A stretch of DNA of 64,000 nt, taken from Sphaerosporella brunnea (taxonomy: Eukaryota > Ascomycota > Pezizomycetes > Pezizales > Pyronemataceae). Made by a program: the position numbers and the translations under genes. The notes below the pieces were generated by a model. That model made no database searches, was not told where the DNA came from, and worked only from the letters and a program-made list of their open reading frames with translations. Where the stretch lies: the NCBI GenBank assembly GCA_008704415.1, contig VXIS01000019.1:1-64000 (forward strand), written 5' to 3'. How positions within the stretch are numbered: the first letter of the stretch is position 1; each line of letters begins with the position of its first letter. Below, in pieces: positions 33,535 to 45,774 of the stretch.

Positions 33535-35302
33535 TATGGAGAAAATTGTCGGCCGGGACGGTGTTTAGTTTTCGGGGATTAGTTGGGGGGAATTAAAAAA
33601 AGGTCAAAACGACTGAGGCGGAGAAGAAGGTTGTTATTATTCGACTGAATCAAACAGAGGAAGCCAGCAAAAACGAATGACTGAGCTGTGCAACAAGTAA
33701 GTGTGAAAAGCGACGGTGTGTAAGGAGATAAGTGAATAGGGAAGAAAGAGAGGGGGTTCAAGCAGGAAACGGGGAGATATGTATGCTTACTATTTAGGTT
33801 GTGGGGGGTTGTGTTTGAGATGACGCCCTAAAAGACATCCCCCCTTGCCAGCAAATGCGCTACTATACTCTACACGACGGGCTTGTGTGCATGCCATCGA
33901 TCCCAATTTGACGGGTTGGAGTCGATCGGGAGCATCAGCACGCTGGACAGTCGACACCTCGCACGCACAATCAGCCCTTCCAGTGCTTCCATTTGGCACC
34001 GAGAGACGATCGCCTGCTTGAAACTGAATTGGGTAACCAGATCCCCGAAACCTCATGTCTATCACCCCCTGGCCGATCGTACTTGTTGCTCAGCGTGCAA
34101 TAAATAGCAGCATCCGGCGTGTGTTCCCGTGCCATCCCGCGCCGTCACGCTGGGCGTATGTCAGTCGACATCCAGCTCTCACGTCACCCGGCGTGCAATT
34201 CCTAACTCTCGATGCAGACAGGATCACCGTGCCGCAGCAAAAAGTATAAACACATCAGTACACATGGAGACAGAATTCAAGCCACAAGGACGGACAGCCG
34301 GCATTGGCTATCCGTGTTACCCCGGCTGCGGTCAGACACCCATTCATTGCGCGGCAACATGCGGGTATTAATTTGACTCCTTGGTATAGGCACTACGTCT
34401 AATACACTGGTAGCTGCCGTTCACTGGAATTGGTCGACGGCCTCGCAGAACAGAACATGTGGGCACGCGGCAAATAATGTGCTTAAGTATGTATCTATGC
34501 CGTCTGGAAAGAGTTTGACAAGGCATGGTCTCGCTTATCCATCACGGGCCCTAAAGCTTATAACTCTAATCCCCTTAGAGCCGTTGGGAAAAAGCTTGAC
34601 TGTGCTGTGGCCGCGTCAGCTCGTGGGTGGAAACCACCCCCCCCCCATGGACCTCCTCGACGGCTTGCTTGGCACTCTTTTCGTTTTGCCCAGGTAGGGG
34701 AAAGACGCCGCTCACCGTGAGAACCGATCCCGATGGTAACATGGTCCTGGGTACATACCATGCTGTCGATAAAGAGAAGGCAGAGGGTCAGTCGGCGGGC
34801 GGGCATTGAGCATGGCAAAGAATGGTGCGGACATGAGGCGCAGCGTCTGAATGTCGGCTTCGAGACCTTCGGCGCTGAAAACCAGGCAAAGCAACAGGTC
34901 CTTCACAAGGTTCACGCTGCGATGCCTGGTTTCGACCGCTTTCTAAGTTCTTGATTTTAGAGCCGCGTGACTGGTATTCGCTCGGTAGTCGCAGTTCGAC
35001 ATGGGCGGTTTTGCGGCCACGCCTCCACAGCCTCAGAGTAACTTGCGGGCAAGGCTGCAGGTGTTGGCGCACAAAACACTCATTCCTGCACTGCGCCAAC
35101 GTGACTGCAGTTTACCCTAAAGCACAAACCCTATCATCCACACAACACTCACAAATCCTTGGCGGAGGGTTCTACGCCGCCCATTTCGAATTTCTAGCGA
35201 CCAACCGCATCGCACAACCCAACGACCTGTCTTCACGATAACTGACCATCTCCCACGAAAACAGCTCCTTACGGTCCACGGCAGTTTTTTTTAACCTTCA
35301 AG
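33535..35302. other. Intergenic between GEL and RPS27
   Basis: Presumed promoters of two divergent genes. No ORF of convincing character and no notable repeat other than a C8 run near 34640. Confidence 0.6.
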
Positions 35303-35802
35303 ATGGTGAGTTCGTCTCACCACTTTGCTGCCTTTCCCCGACGACGGCTGCTCGAAGTTTTTCGGTGGCGAGGCGTGATCGATTACAAATTTCGAGACAC
35401 TATCTTCGCCATACACGAGCAGCCGCGATAGGGGACAGCAAAGCTGGGAATCGCGACAAGGGGATTAATACTGACGGATGTCGCTACATAGGTTTTGGCC
35501 GAAGATCTCCTCAATCCCTCCCCCGCCGCTGAGGCCCGCAAGCACAAGCTCAAGGTTTGTCGCAAACCTCCCACATCTTTACGATTACGGTCGATGAACA
35601 GCTTCTGACTTGCTACCAGACCCTTGTGCCCGGCCCCCGGTCCTTCTTCATGGACGTCAAGTGCCCCGGATGCTTCAACATCACCACCGTCTTCTCGCAC
35701 GCCCAGACGGTCGTCATTTGTGGCTCCTGCGCCAACGTCCTCTGCCAGCCTACTGGTGGAAAGGCCCGTTTGATCGAAGGATGCTCTTTCCGCAAGAAGT
35801 AA
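35303..35802 (+). CDS. RPS27: 40S ribosomal protein eS27
   Basis: Three exons: 35303-35305 (only the ATG), 35492-35554 and 35620-35802, giving 82 aa, the normal size. An intron straight after the start codon is typical for fungal ribosomal protein genes. The protein reads [21 protein letters not shown] and then the zinc ribbon [20 protein letters not shown] with GSCANVLC completing four cysteines. It is a component of the small-subunit platform. Confidence 0.97.
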
Positions 35803-36464
35803 ACGACATCTTCCGTGGTTGGGGCAGCGGTCTGCAAAATCAAAAAATTTCTAACTGGGATCGCGTTCATCATGTGGTTCTAAACCATCAAAATTCACAT
35901 CGGGCACATCCAATCAGTTAAATATTTTATTTTACGACGCTTGTTGGGAAATTTGGGGTCGTTTTTCTTCGGCTTTTTTTTCTTTCTGTTTTTTTGTTCT
36001 GGGTGTCTTGGGTTCTTTTTCAATGGGATATGCAAAAAAGGCTCCGCAGGCGCGTGTGGTAATAGACGACGGAAACGATGAGGGCCGAACTTGTCTCACG
36101 ATCACGATCGGATCTGACGGAGGGTAAAGCTAACAGCGACGCTTCTTGATATGTACCTCAGCATGTACCCTTATATCAATGCGCTGAGCGATTGAACGGA
36201 GTTACCATGGAATTCTGGAGTAAATACCAAGGGAACTGATTTCACTGTCATCTGGATCTTGCAGGCTACAGCTGTCTATCCATTCCCCAAAATCCGACAC
36301 CTTCTGCCACTGCATTCCCCTTCTACGCCCGCGACTGTCCAGGTAGCGAGGTAATGCACATCAACTTCAAATTCTGCCCCTAAAAAATTGTAGTTAACTG
36401 CCCATGTGGCTGCTTGTTGCCACATGTGTCCGCTCATTTCTGACTTCTACTACGTAGAATCTCT

Positions 36465-36583
36465 TACCGTAGAGATTCGGTACTAAGGCAATGTGGCTAA
36501 GTCACTTTGCCATGAGGCTGAGTGACTTCTCCACAGAACGCAGTGACTTTGCCACATTGCCTTAGTACCGAATCTCTACGGTA
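36465..36583. mobile_element. Short TA-flanked foldback element
   Basis: Arms 36465-36505 and 36543-36583 (TACCGTAGAGATTCGGTACT...) are reverse complements at 40 of 41 positions around a 37 nt centre. Both ends begin with TA, so it may be a Tc1/mariner-type foldback of about 115 bp. Confidence 0.8.
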
Positions 36584-36618
36584 CTGCGCGCGTTCTGCGT
36601 GTTCCGGCAAGAATCTTA

Positions 36619-36643
36619 CAGTTGGGGACGCCTTAAACCAGAG
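36619..36643 (+). mobile_element. Transposon terminal sequence shared with 4191-4211
   Basis: CAGTTGGGGACGCCTTAAAC follows a TA at 36617-36618. The same 21 bases occur inverted at 4191-4211, followed by TA. This looks like the terminal inverted repeat of one TA-inserting family, though neither partner end is recognised. Confidence 0.55.
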
Positions 36644-36933
36644 TGAAAAAGACTTCGACTTTGACCCGAGATGGCAACACAACAACGCAATAAATCCAAA
36701 AATGAAGCGCATAGGGCGATAAAGGGAATGCAGGAGGTCCTTGCTATGTGCTTCGATTATGTTATGAGGGGTTGATTTTCCAACAAATCAAAAGTAAAAA
36801 TCAATTTTGGTGGGGGGTCCGATGTCCAGCTTGCAAATTAAACTCTCGTGCTATAGAGTACAAACCTCGAAAACAACGACATACACGAGTACTCATGGCC
36901 GGACTCGCTGCCGTATTTTTGGGCTACCGTGTA

Positions 36934-37261
36934 CTATGGCGGCCGAGTGCCAAGTCAAAAAAATTCTGATTGGCTCAAGCAACGCCGCAAGCAACGAAGT
37001 GAAATAAAATGATGGTTCCGTGATGGGAATGCTTTGTTGCACTAGGAACAAAGCCCGCTGGGGGTGGGGCATTGTGCGGCCTTACGAACCCATGTAGCGC
37101 GCCGGGAGTGCGATGCCTGGCGGCGTTTCTTCACCTCTGATAATACCACCACCCTCCGACAAAACAGCCAGCCCGCGAATATTGAATTTATTTCTCTTCG
37201 CTGCTTTTTGCCATGCTGCAGCCAATCAGATTTTTTTTGACTTGGCACTCGGCCGCCATAG
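36934..37261. mobile_element. 328 bp TA-flanked MITE
   Basis: CTATGGCGGCCGAGTGCCAA at 36934 is matched by its reverse complement ending at 37261; the arms match over about 40 bp. TA flanks at 36932-36933 and 37262-37263. No transposase inside. Confidence 0.8.
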
Positions 37262-38030
37262 TAAATGCTCACAGCGAGCTCGGCAGCTAAGCCCGGGTTT
37301 GGAGGTCGCCAGGTCAAAATATCGTAAAAAGCGAAAAACTGTATTTCACCTGTGAACCTGGACCTACAGAATTTGGTGGAATGTGCAAGCGTTTGGTAGT
37401 GTGCAGTGACGCAGATTATGGTCAGGGTCGCTGTGAGGGTGGTGTGGAAGCCCGCAACCTGAGGATACCAACCTGAAAAAACCGGTCCGAGTAGAATTTT
37501 GGTTCTTGTGTTTTTGGAGGCTTTCTCGTGATATTGAAATACAGTAGTAGGTCGCTTCTCAAAAAATCGTGACATCGCTACATAGCGGCCCTCCAAACGC
37601 ATCCTAAGCCACCGCACGGCTGAGCATTGTGGTGAGAATTGATATTGTCAATTCTCGGTCGTGGTTCACAATTGTGAAACTCTAATATCATAGAATCTTG
37701 GTAATAATGCAGTTGGGCGGCCTGAAAAGTAGGAGCAGTACCCGTTTTTGGAAGAAAATCGAAGTCTATGCGGGAATGCGTGGGCGCTGGGAGACAGAAG
37801 GACGAATTGGCTCATCTTCAAAGAGCCCGACGCGCCCAGTCGGGCTCATTTTTTTTGCCACTCATATCGTTAGTTATATTGAGCGAAAAAAGGCGATTCT
37901 CAATGGTGTGTGTGAGTGGGCGCACAGCAATTCTCATCGACGGCGGATTCACTTGAGACCAGCGCTGTTGATGAAGTGACGTTCCGACTACTAAGCGCCG
38001 ACTTTTCCTAAATCAAAACTGCCCTATGTA

Positions 38031-38354
38031 CTCGGGGATTTCAAAAGTATTGGGACACGCTATTTACCCGGCTTTGGACAGGGGTTGTCCGGTCCGCTCC
38101 CAGCTTGAAGCTCGTCCTCCTCCCTTTTTTTTTCAGCTCCACTGTCTATGGACTATTGAGCGCACCATGATGTATCTAGCAGTAGACTGGATAGCACTTC
38201 GATAGCTGAGGAAGACGGCTTTGACACAGGTGGATTGGAAGCGGTGGGGAACTCGGAGAGGGAGGCTGGAGCTCTACTCTACTCTAAGCGCCGGACACCC
38301 CTGCCTCACAAAGCCGGGTAAATAGCGTGTCCCAATACTTTTGAAATCCCCGAG
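38031..38354. mobile_element. 324 bp Tc1/mariner-type MITE
   Basis: CTCGGGGATTTCAAAAGTAT starts at 38031 and its reverse complement ends at 38354. The first 46 bp of the arms are identical and similarity goes on to about 60 bp. TA flanks at 38029-38030 and 38355-38356. There is no ORF inside. The identical arms suggest a young copy. Confidence 0.88.
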
Positions 38355-38928
38355 TAGAGTACCTTGACAGTATTCTACACTTTTGAGGCCGAGCAACCGC
38401 GTTATTACAGAGATCCTACGGTAGAGGTCTACGCTTGAGTTCAACTGGGCGCCCGAGAAACAAGGAAACTGCAGAGTAAAATGCTCAATTGTTTGTCGGC
38501 AAGGCGTTCGCAAAATTCTGCTATGCCGTGTGCAGGTGGTAGATATCGCATGGTGCAGTAGCGATTACACAAAGCAACGAACTCCGTATTCCCAGTGTAC
38601 ATGAGCATGGCCAGAATGAGCATGGCCAGAAGGACAACATAGTCCTCTGAACAGACAACTTTTGAACAAGAAAAAGAAAACCTTACAGATATCCCGCCCA
38701 TCATCCCATGCCAGACATAAGGAAGACATAAAACTCCGCGCAAAAGATCGGTAGCCGGATTCTGAGATGATGACGAGATGGTTGGATATTTTGTGAACGA
38801 TCTCCGTGAGAAATTTTTTTATTGCCCGAAGAAAAAGAACACCAAATGATGGAAGTGAAAGATGATGCCCGGATATCTTCCACCTCCTATCATCAACCCA
38901 CAACCCAGGCCGTTTATTTTGACAGTCT

Positions 38929-39691
38929 CTACTCCTTCTTCTTCTTGGCTCCCTTGACCTTCGCAGTTCCGCGAAGGGTTTTCTGCTTGTTCTTGCGCTG
39001 TTTGCCTGTTGTATGAAACAGTCGTCAGCTTTCGGAAATCCGGCAAGCCGTAGAAAGTAGGAGGATGACGTACGCTGCTGACGGGAGGGCTTCTCAATCT
39101 TGCTAGCCTGTCCGTACCGAACCAGACGGTAGTGAGGCTCAAACTTCTTCAAGCTCTCAACGGAGTCGTAGATGAGAGCAAAACCAGTGGTCTTGCCTCC
39201 ACCGAACTGGGTACGGAGTCCAAAGACGGAAACGCAGTCCTTCTCGCTCTTGTAAAGCTCGGCGAGCTTGGTGCGGAGGTCATCCTTGGAGATGTCTGCG
39301 AGGTTCCATCAGCTCGCTGTTCGAGTTCGCCACCTGGTGAGAGCAAGAGCTTCGGCGTGGGGTGTGGATAGATACGGGAGCGGGTTACGTACTGGGTTTG
39401 CCGGCGTGCAGAACGTCACTATATCACAACAAACGTCAGCATCCTGTAATTCGAAACCGCGATGCCCGATATTCCAACTCCTAGCGCTACCCAGCTCGGT
39501 CGTGCAAAATTTCGCATGTAGAAACAGCTAACATCGCCTTTTCCGAGCCGCCTCCCATTCCCATCCACCTCCTTGATCTCCTCCTCAAACTCCAAGCGGT
39601 GATAGGGCTTCACGTACACGACCATCTGTTTGCGAGCAAGCAAGGCGTTCCTCATGAACTTGCGGGTCCTCAAAGTGACGGTGTCAGCCAT
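38929..39691 (-). CDS. RPS24: 40S ribosomal protein eS24
   Basis: Four exons: 39691-39618, 39418-39393 (26 nt), 39295-39074 and 39005-38929, giving 132 aa. Every intron starts GTACGT or close, and all phases agree. It reads [20 protein letters not shown], then [20 protein letters not shown] across two junctions, [20 protein letters not shown], and a basic tail ending KGAKKKKE. Reading through intron 1 adds a false segment, so the splice is needed. It is a small-subunit protein involved in pre-rRNA processing. Confidence 0.97.
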
Positions 39692-40180
39692 GATTGTCGA
39701 TATTTTTTCCGCTCGGACGATCGCGCTTGTGTCGAGCTTGAAATATCGTCGGGGGTTGTCGTGTGGGTTGTCGTTGGGCGGTTGGCGTGAAATTCGACTC
39801 GACTGATTCTGGTAACCCTGGAACGGAACCTCTCGCAGACTGCCAATGTGTGTGGGTTTGTGCGGGTAGGGCAACTGTTAGCTGTGACTGCGGGTTTAGA
39901 TCGCTTGGCGCACTTCACAATTATCTTAGATAAGATGACGTGTTTTGGCAAATGTATCTTATCTGATCGAGATCCTCAAGAGAAGCCTGCTGATCGGCTA
40001 AAGCTGATGAGGGGCTAGGGTTGGCTCCATCGTTCGCCTCCTTAGCTCCGTGGCCAGTTTCCAGACCCGCCCTTTCAAACAAACTACCATAAGGCAGCTA
40101 CTCTGCCTAAGACCACAACGTTCCCTGCTACCCCAAAGATCAAGACCACCCTGTTTCTCGGGGCTACAAACAATTCCATC
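39692..40180. promoter_or_regulatory. Divergent promoter of RPS24 and the Laa2-like gene
   Basis: 489 bp between divergent start codons. It includes the direct pair TTATCTTAGATAAG/CTTATCTGATC near 39921-39966. No other site is assigned. Confidence 0.45.
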
Positions 40181-41745
40181 ATGGCAGCAGATCCCGCAGA
40201 CACTCTTTCGCCAGTTTCTGACTCCCATCCGAAAGGAGGGGAAAGTGGATGTGCGTTTTACAACATCCAACTGGGAAATTAGTGGTAATTGATCTAACAT
40301 CGTCTCTTGACACAGACACTTCATCCAACGACGATCACTTTTCAGATGCTCAGGAAGGGCCTTCCAATGAGAATATGAACGAACGCATCTCCATTTCATC
40401 TGCCACAGACACACTGGATGCCATCCCCATCATCACTGCAATGCTTGAGGACACCTCAATCGCCATTCCTGGTGCCTTTGGATCCGATGAACTGGATGAC
40501 GAAGATGCATCCCTTTCAAACCCGAAGTCGGACGCCCAGGCAAAATCTGCAGCCTCAAGGCTGAAGGAAACGGCCGCTGGAGACGCATCTTCGGAGCTGG
40601 TCAACGAAAAGAAACACGTTATCGTAGGTAGAGTGAAAGAAGAGAGCGAGAAGATCGAACAGCGGCTGGCAGAACACCAAGAACGAAGCAGAAGCGAACG
40701 CTCAACGCCCAGTTTTCACGATTCTAGGAACAATTCCCTGGCTCCTACAGCAGAAAACCCCGAGCCAAAGTCCGAAGATTCGAACAGCCGTGCGGACGTG
40801 TCAGATGAAGGTACCAAATCAGCTATCGCCAAGGTATCTGCCAACATCCCGGACACCCTCGAAACGATGGCAGTGGCAGACGAAGAGGTTCCTAACCAGG
40901 AACACACCGAGGATCCAACTCATGAAGACGGCTCTGGCGATGATTTTGACGACTTTGGAGAGACAGTTGAAGCCGATGGCGGTGGTGGTTTCGACGATTT
41001 CGGTGGGTTTGAAGCTAGTGATAACGTGACTGGCGACTTTGGCGAGCCTGTTCAAGAGCCTGTTCAAGCATCCGAATCCGCACCTGCGCCGCAAGTGCCC
41101 GTCTCACAGCTCCCCGTGCCCCTTCCGGACTTCAATGACCACGCCACAGTCTCCTTCGCAGTGGCAAAGATGTTTCCCGTGCAAGGCGAGCAGCGAAGCC
41201 CAACCTCAATCGAGGGCCGCTCCTTCCTAACGGACCGTAGCCAGTCGCTCTGGAACCAACTGGTGGCGCCGCCTTCCTTGCAGCCACCGAACTGGAAAAT
41301 CTCGCCCATCCGTCGTCTCTTCCTCGTTTCCCTGGGCATACCTCTTGACCTGGACGAAATCTTGCCTACTGAGACGAAGCAGAAAAAGCTAGTTCTGCCC
41401 TCAATACATCTCAGAGTGGACTCACGTCCGTCACCTCGCAAATCCTCGCGCCACTCAGACTCCCTCTCTCGCAAGAAAAAGGCCGATGGTAGGGAGATCA
41501 ACCTTCTGCTTGATATACCCAGTGCGCGCATACTGTGCTCCACTAGCCCGATGGCGCTGCGGGGATTTACCACCGAGGAGCTGAGGGAGCATATTCGAAA
41601 GCTCGAGGAAATGACCCAGATCGCCAGCGCGGTGCTTACCTACTGGCTAGGCAAGCGCGATGGCGCAGTGGGCGACAAGGAGACTTTCGAGACGGTGATT
41701 GAGGGTTTGGTCGGCTATGCTAGGAAGAAGCGGCAGTATGGCTAG
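40181..41745 (+). CDS. Acidic-motif protein, Laa2/DUF5102-like AP-1 accessory factor
   Basis: Exons 40181-40250 and 40316-41745 (GTGCGT...CACAG, phase 1) give 499 aa. The N-terminal half is acidic and disordered. Around residues 225-270 lies a cluster DDFDDFGE...GGFDDFGGFE, the kind of acidic phenylalanine motif that binds gamma-ear domains of clathrin adaptors. The C-terminal half is folded-looking: FNDHATVSFAVAKMF, SLWNQLVAPPSLQPPNWK, RRLFLVSLGIPLDLDEI, and ends in a helix (RKKRQYG). This order matches the DUF5102 family, which I recall as including yeast Laa2 (AP-1 accessory). The family call is moderate; the motif itself is clear. Confidence 0.7.
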
Positions 41746-42558
41746 GTTCATTTGGAGGTTATTATACCTGTGTGCTTTTTCTTGTTTGGATGGGTGTTGG
41801 GGAGTTTGGATACGGGCCTTCGGACGACACACATGTAGGGAGCCTTTTGTAAGGCGATTCCATTATTTTGTTTCATTTTCCCGTCTTTTTCCTTCTGTTT
41901 TCCTGATTGTTTTTAGTCGTGCCATTGCGGGAGTGGAGATGGTCATGTGGGAGAATATCTGGATTTTGAGTGCGTTTAAGTTGTGTTTTTGAGTTGTGTT
42001 TAAGTTGTGTTCTGAGGAGAGAGGACGGGGCCACAGGGGGGATATCAATGGGGCTGTTGGGTCAGGTGTGCTAGCTAGCTGTCTAACGAATTTAACGTGC
42101 AATAACGCAAAAGTGCAGAAATCCTGCGCGTTGACGTCGTGCTAGGAATTGGCATGCGCAAGCTTGACTTTTGTACCAATTGCGAGCCGTCCGTGGGTCA
42201 TCTCTAGTTAGTTGTATCTGTAGATCGCACCCTCTGCAGCCACATCGGGGGAGATGTCCGCCGGAGTAACGACAAGGAGCGGCGATCGAATGATAACCTG
42301 TGCAATGACTCTCCACTGCTCTAAATGCCGAGACAAATTGGTTGCCGCGCCAACTCGCGAGTGCGACAAATGGTTATCAAACACGTCTTCCCCGCTGTGC
42401 TCCTACAATCTGTGTACTTATCGACACAAACCATACCCCGCTTCCCCCCACGTAGTATATAAGTCAACAAAGAACGTCAATCTTCATGCGCTTGCGAATC
42501 TCATAAAGTCCACACTTCCACACTGCCTCCTCTGCAGAGCATCTCCCATCAGATCTCC
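41746..42558. other. Intergenic
   Basis: 3' flank of the Laa2-like gene and promoter of the coiled-coil gene. No gene or strong repeat is seen. Confidence 0.6.
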
Positions 42559-45500
42559 ATGGCGCTCGCGGCGGAGATCTTGCGCGTCATTACGGCGCCT
42601 TACGCAGTGTCGCTGATTGTGCGTATGCTTTCTGGGGTGGTAGGGATGTTCTCTAATGTAGTGGCGTCTATCAGAACCTCGACGATGTCTTGAAGAAGGC
42701 TAGACAACATGAGATTCAAGCCTGGGCGGATAGCCATCCGTGCCAGATCCGGGCACTTTCGAACGCCGCAATAGAGGCGTTGCAGTACTGCCCCTATGGA
42801 CTATCGGTGATCGAGAAACTGGGGGCTGTAGAGCAGCTGAGAGATGAGATGTTGCTGCAGAAGCCGATATTGCTGGACACTCTTATGCGCGGCGCCCTGC
42901 AGGATGACATGAACTTTCAAAAGGTTTGTGCGTCCTTGAAGACGTGTAGGGTGGGTAGCTGACTATTTAGTTTTCGCCCGCGCTGGTTGCCCTCCTCAGC
43001 ACACCTCTACCGCCGCACTCACCTCCTCCAGCAAAGCTCGTTGCTTTCTTTCTCAGATGTCTAGACCGAGCCACGAAGTCACCCTCTATAAGTACCATCC
43101 GGCCTTTGTACGTGCTTGTCGCAAACGGCTACAAGCACCTGACGCATCAGATGTCGGAATCACAGAGCCATAGTTTCACAAAGCGGATGGCGGGATTTCT
43201 GGCCGAGAAGGTTAGTGCAGATACGGACGTGAATACGTTTTTGACGTATTGTTTGGCGACGCTTGCGCATATGCATTTGGCCAGCAGGGGGAAGACTGCC
43301 GCGATTGGAGAAATCTTTCAGGGAAAGAAGGCACCAATGGTACTGACTCTTGTCATAAACATTGTGAACGTTCTTGCGTCACACGAAACAGGGGTCGTCG
43401 ACTGGCAGGAGAAGGTGAAGATTATCAAGATGGCTACGGTTATTGCGACTGCCGTAAGCGACCAGGTAAAGGCAAATGGTGCTAGTAGCTCAGACGCGGC
43501 AAGCCTGGCGAGACTGCTGGAGAAGGCGAAGGCTCAGGAGGACCCGCGTGTGGTGTCAGAAGTGGTGCAATTCGTGTCCACTTTGTCGCTGGTCAGCCCG
43601 CCGGCGCCGCTAAAGGCCACGATAGAAGTGCTGGTGAGCAGAGGCCGGAAAGAGGCAGCGTCAAACATGTTTCTTCCTCTAATATCGACGGCATTCTTTG
43701 CTGTGAGTCTATCCATAGGGTGCAATTTCTGGCAGTTCTAACACTCCATAGCAAGCAGCACCCCAACGCCTGGTCGGCGATATGTTACGGTCTGTGATTA
43801 AGCGTGCATCTACACACAACGAGGCTTCATATTCCTCTTATTTACTACTCCGAGGGCGCATCGAGTTTATACAAACGCTCAGCGACAGTATCCCTCAGTC
43901 TCCACACCTACGACGGCACGTTCTGGCCGCTCTCTCAACACCGGAGGTGGTTCCTTTGGTAAACAGCTTTATATCTCACAGCATCAAGTCTCCCGCAGCG
44001 CCCGAAGCTTGTGGAGACAGCGGCGAAGCATGCCAATGGATCATAGCAGACCTTACCAATCGGCTCCAGCTATCCTTGTGTACCTTTATCCTTCGGTGTT
44101 CACTATACAATTCCCGGGACGAAGAAGCAGTTCTGTCTCCAACCACAGCAACTGCCATAATGGAAAAGCTCACCCGTATCTCCTCCACCGTGAAGTGTCC
44201 CTTCGAGAACACTCTAAAAGCAAAAACCGCCCATCAGGATGTCCTGTCATTGATCGAGGAATCTGCATCACCAGAAGCCCGCATCTCCTCCCGTAATTGG
44301 CGCCAAAGTCTGACGCAGGGCCTTGCGCGCCAACACGGGTACATCGTTTCCACCCTGGGCGAGATCTGTCGTGACCTCGAACGCCGCTGCGAAAACGTTG
44401 AGAAGCCGCTTCGGACCGAGGAAGAGAACTCGCGGAAGCTGCAAGCGGAGGTCGACAAGCTTAATGGCCGGTGCAAGGAGGTGAAAGAGCAGCTGGACAG
44501 GTGCATTGACAATCTGGACCACACATCAGCAGAAAACGAAATGCTGGAGAAGAAGCTGGATTGCGTTATGGCTAAGAATAGGGAAACTATGAAGCGAGTC
44601 AAGGAGCTGGAAAAGGAGAAAGAGGATGCGAAACAGAATATCGACGAGCTGGAAAAGGAGTTGGCAGATAACCAGGCGAAGCTGGAACGGGAGCTGGCCG
44701 AGGCTAAGGCTGCACATCTCGAGGAAGTGAAGGCTGTCAGGAATGCCGCAGACCAGGCGGCGATGGATCATATGGTCGTGCTCAACTCTCGGCAGGAATC
44801 CAATGAACAATTACAGGTGCGTGTGCGGGAACTAGAGGAGCAGGTCGACGAGGCCGAAGATGAGGTCTCATTCCTATGGGAGGAAAAGGATCGACTGGAA
44901 AGTGTCTTGGCATCAGCACACGAAGAGCTTTCGGCGAGCAACGCCCGAGTCGCCGCTCTCAATGACTCAAACTCTTTCCTGAGCGCCGAAAAATCATCAC
45001 TTCAGGAACAGAATTCCGCACTGCAAATGGACATAGATCAGAAGCTTCGCGATATAGATCGACAAGAGCAAATGCTTGACGAGCTGCATTACAAAATGCG
45101 CCGTCAAAACGAGCAGATCATTCTGCTGGGGCGCACACGCCATGATTTGGACGCGCGTGTTCAAGAACTCGAAACCGAAGTCGAAACCGCCATCCGTGAC
45201 GGTGAGGAAAAGCTTGAAAACGTCACGAGCGAGCTGGAGGAGAAGCACGAGCAGGAGGTCAATCCCCGTCCCTGTTCCATCTCACTAAACTAACCGCTCC
45301 TAGCTCTCTAGCCGTGATGCTGCCATCGAAACCCTCAAATCAAAGCTTGAAAAAGTCCACAGAGAGTCGGAAAAGCAGCGCGCAGAAATCCAAGAACTCA
45401 TCAAGTTCCGCAATATGCACGAAGAGCGCGAAAGGGAGGCACAAGACCGTCTGCGCCAGTTGATGGGATTGATGACTGGAGCTCCTGTCGCTACCACTAC

Positions 45501-45774
45501 TACAAGCCGTCGTAGGAAAAGCGACGAATATGGAAACGACATCAGTCCCAAACGTAGCAAAACTTGCTATCCTGCTCCAAGGAAACCAACTTCGGAGGAA
45601 ATGGTGAAGGAAACTCCTTTGCTGCCGCAGGATGATACAAATTACGGCACTGCGCCTGTGCTCACGAGCACCCCGAACTATGCGTGGGAAAGAGTGACAG
45701 AGAGGGAGGATCTTGATGAGACGGAAGAGGATGCGTTGCTGAGAGGTGATTGGAGTGGGGATGAGACTATGTAG
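42559..45774 (+). CDS. Large helical-repeat/coiled-coil protein
   Basis: Five exons (42559-42618, 42675-42927, 43032-43702, 43752-45257, 45304-45774) join in frame to 986 aa. The exon 2/3 junction uses the GTGCGT at 42928 and the CAG ending at 43031, giving NFQKVSKLVAFFLRCLDRAT; other combinations break the frame. The first ~470 residues are alpha-helical without strong motifs (ARM/HEAT-like). Residues about 480-840 are an unbroken coiled coil (repeated KELEKEKEDAKQNIDELEKE-type heptads). The tail is basic, then acidic (TEEDALLRGDWSGDETM). It resembles a structural or tethering protein; I cannot name the family. Confidence 0.85.

Larger units (their letters stand above)
35803..38928. other. 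Gene-free, transposon-rich gap
   Basis: Three TA-flanked inverted-repeat elements (36467, 36934, 38031) and a shared transposon end (36619) fill this 3.1 kb gap between two ribosomal protein genes. The longest minus ORF (37617-37042) overlaps one of these elements and has no domain. Confidence 0.75.

Noticed and set aside
37042..37617. Minus ORF of 191 codons
   Set aside because: It overlaps a MITE, has no domain and its middle is transposon terminal repeat.
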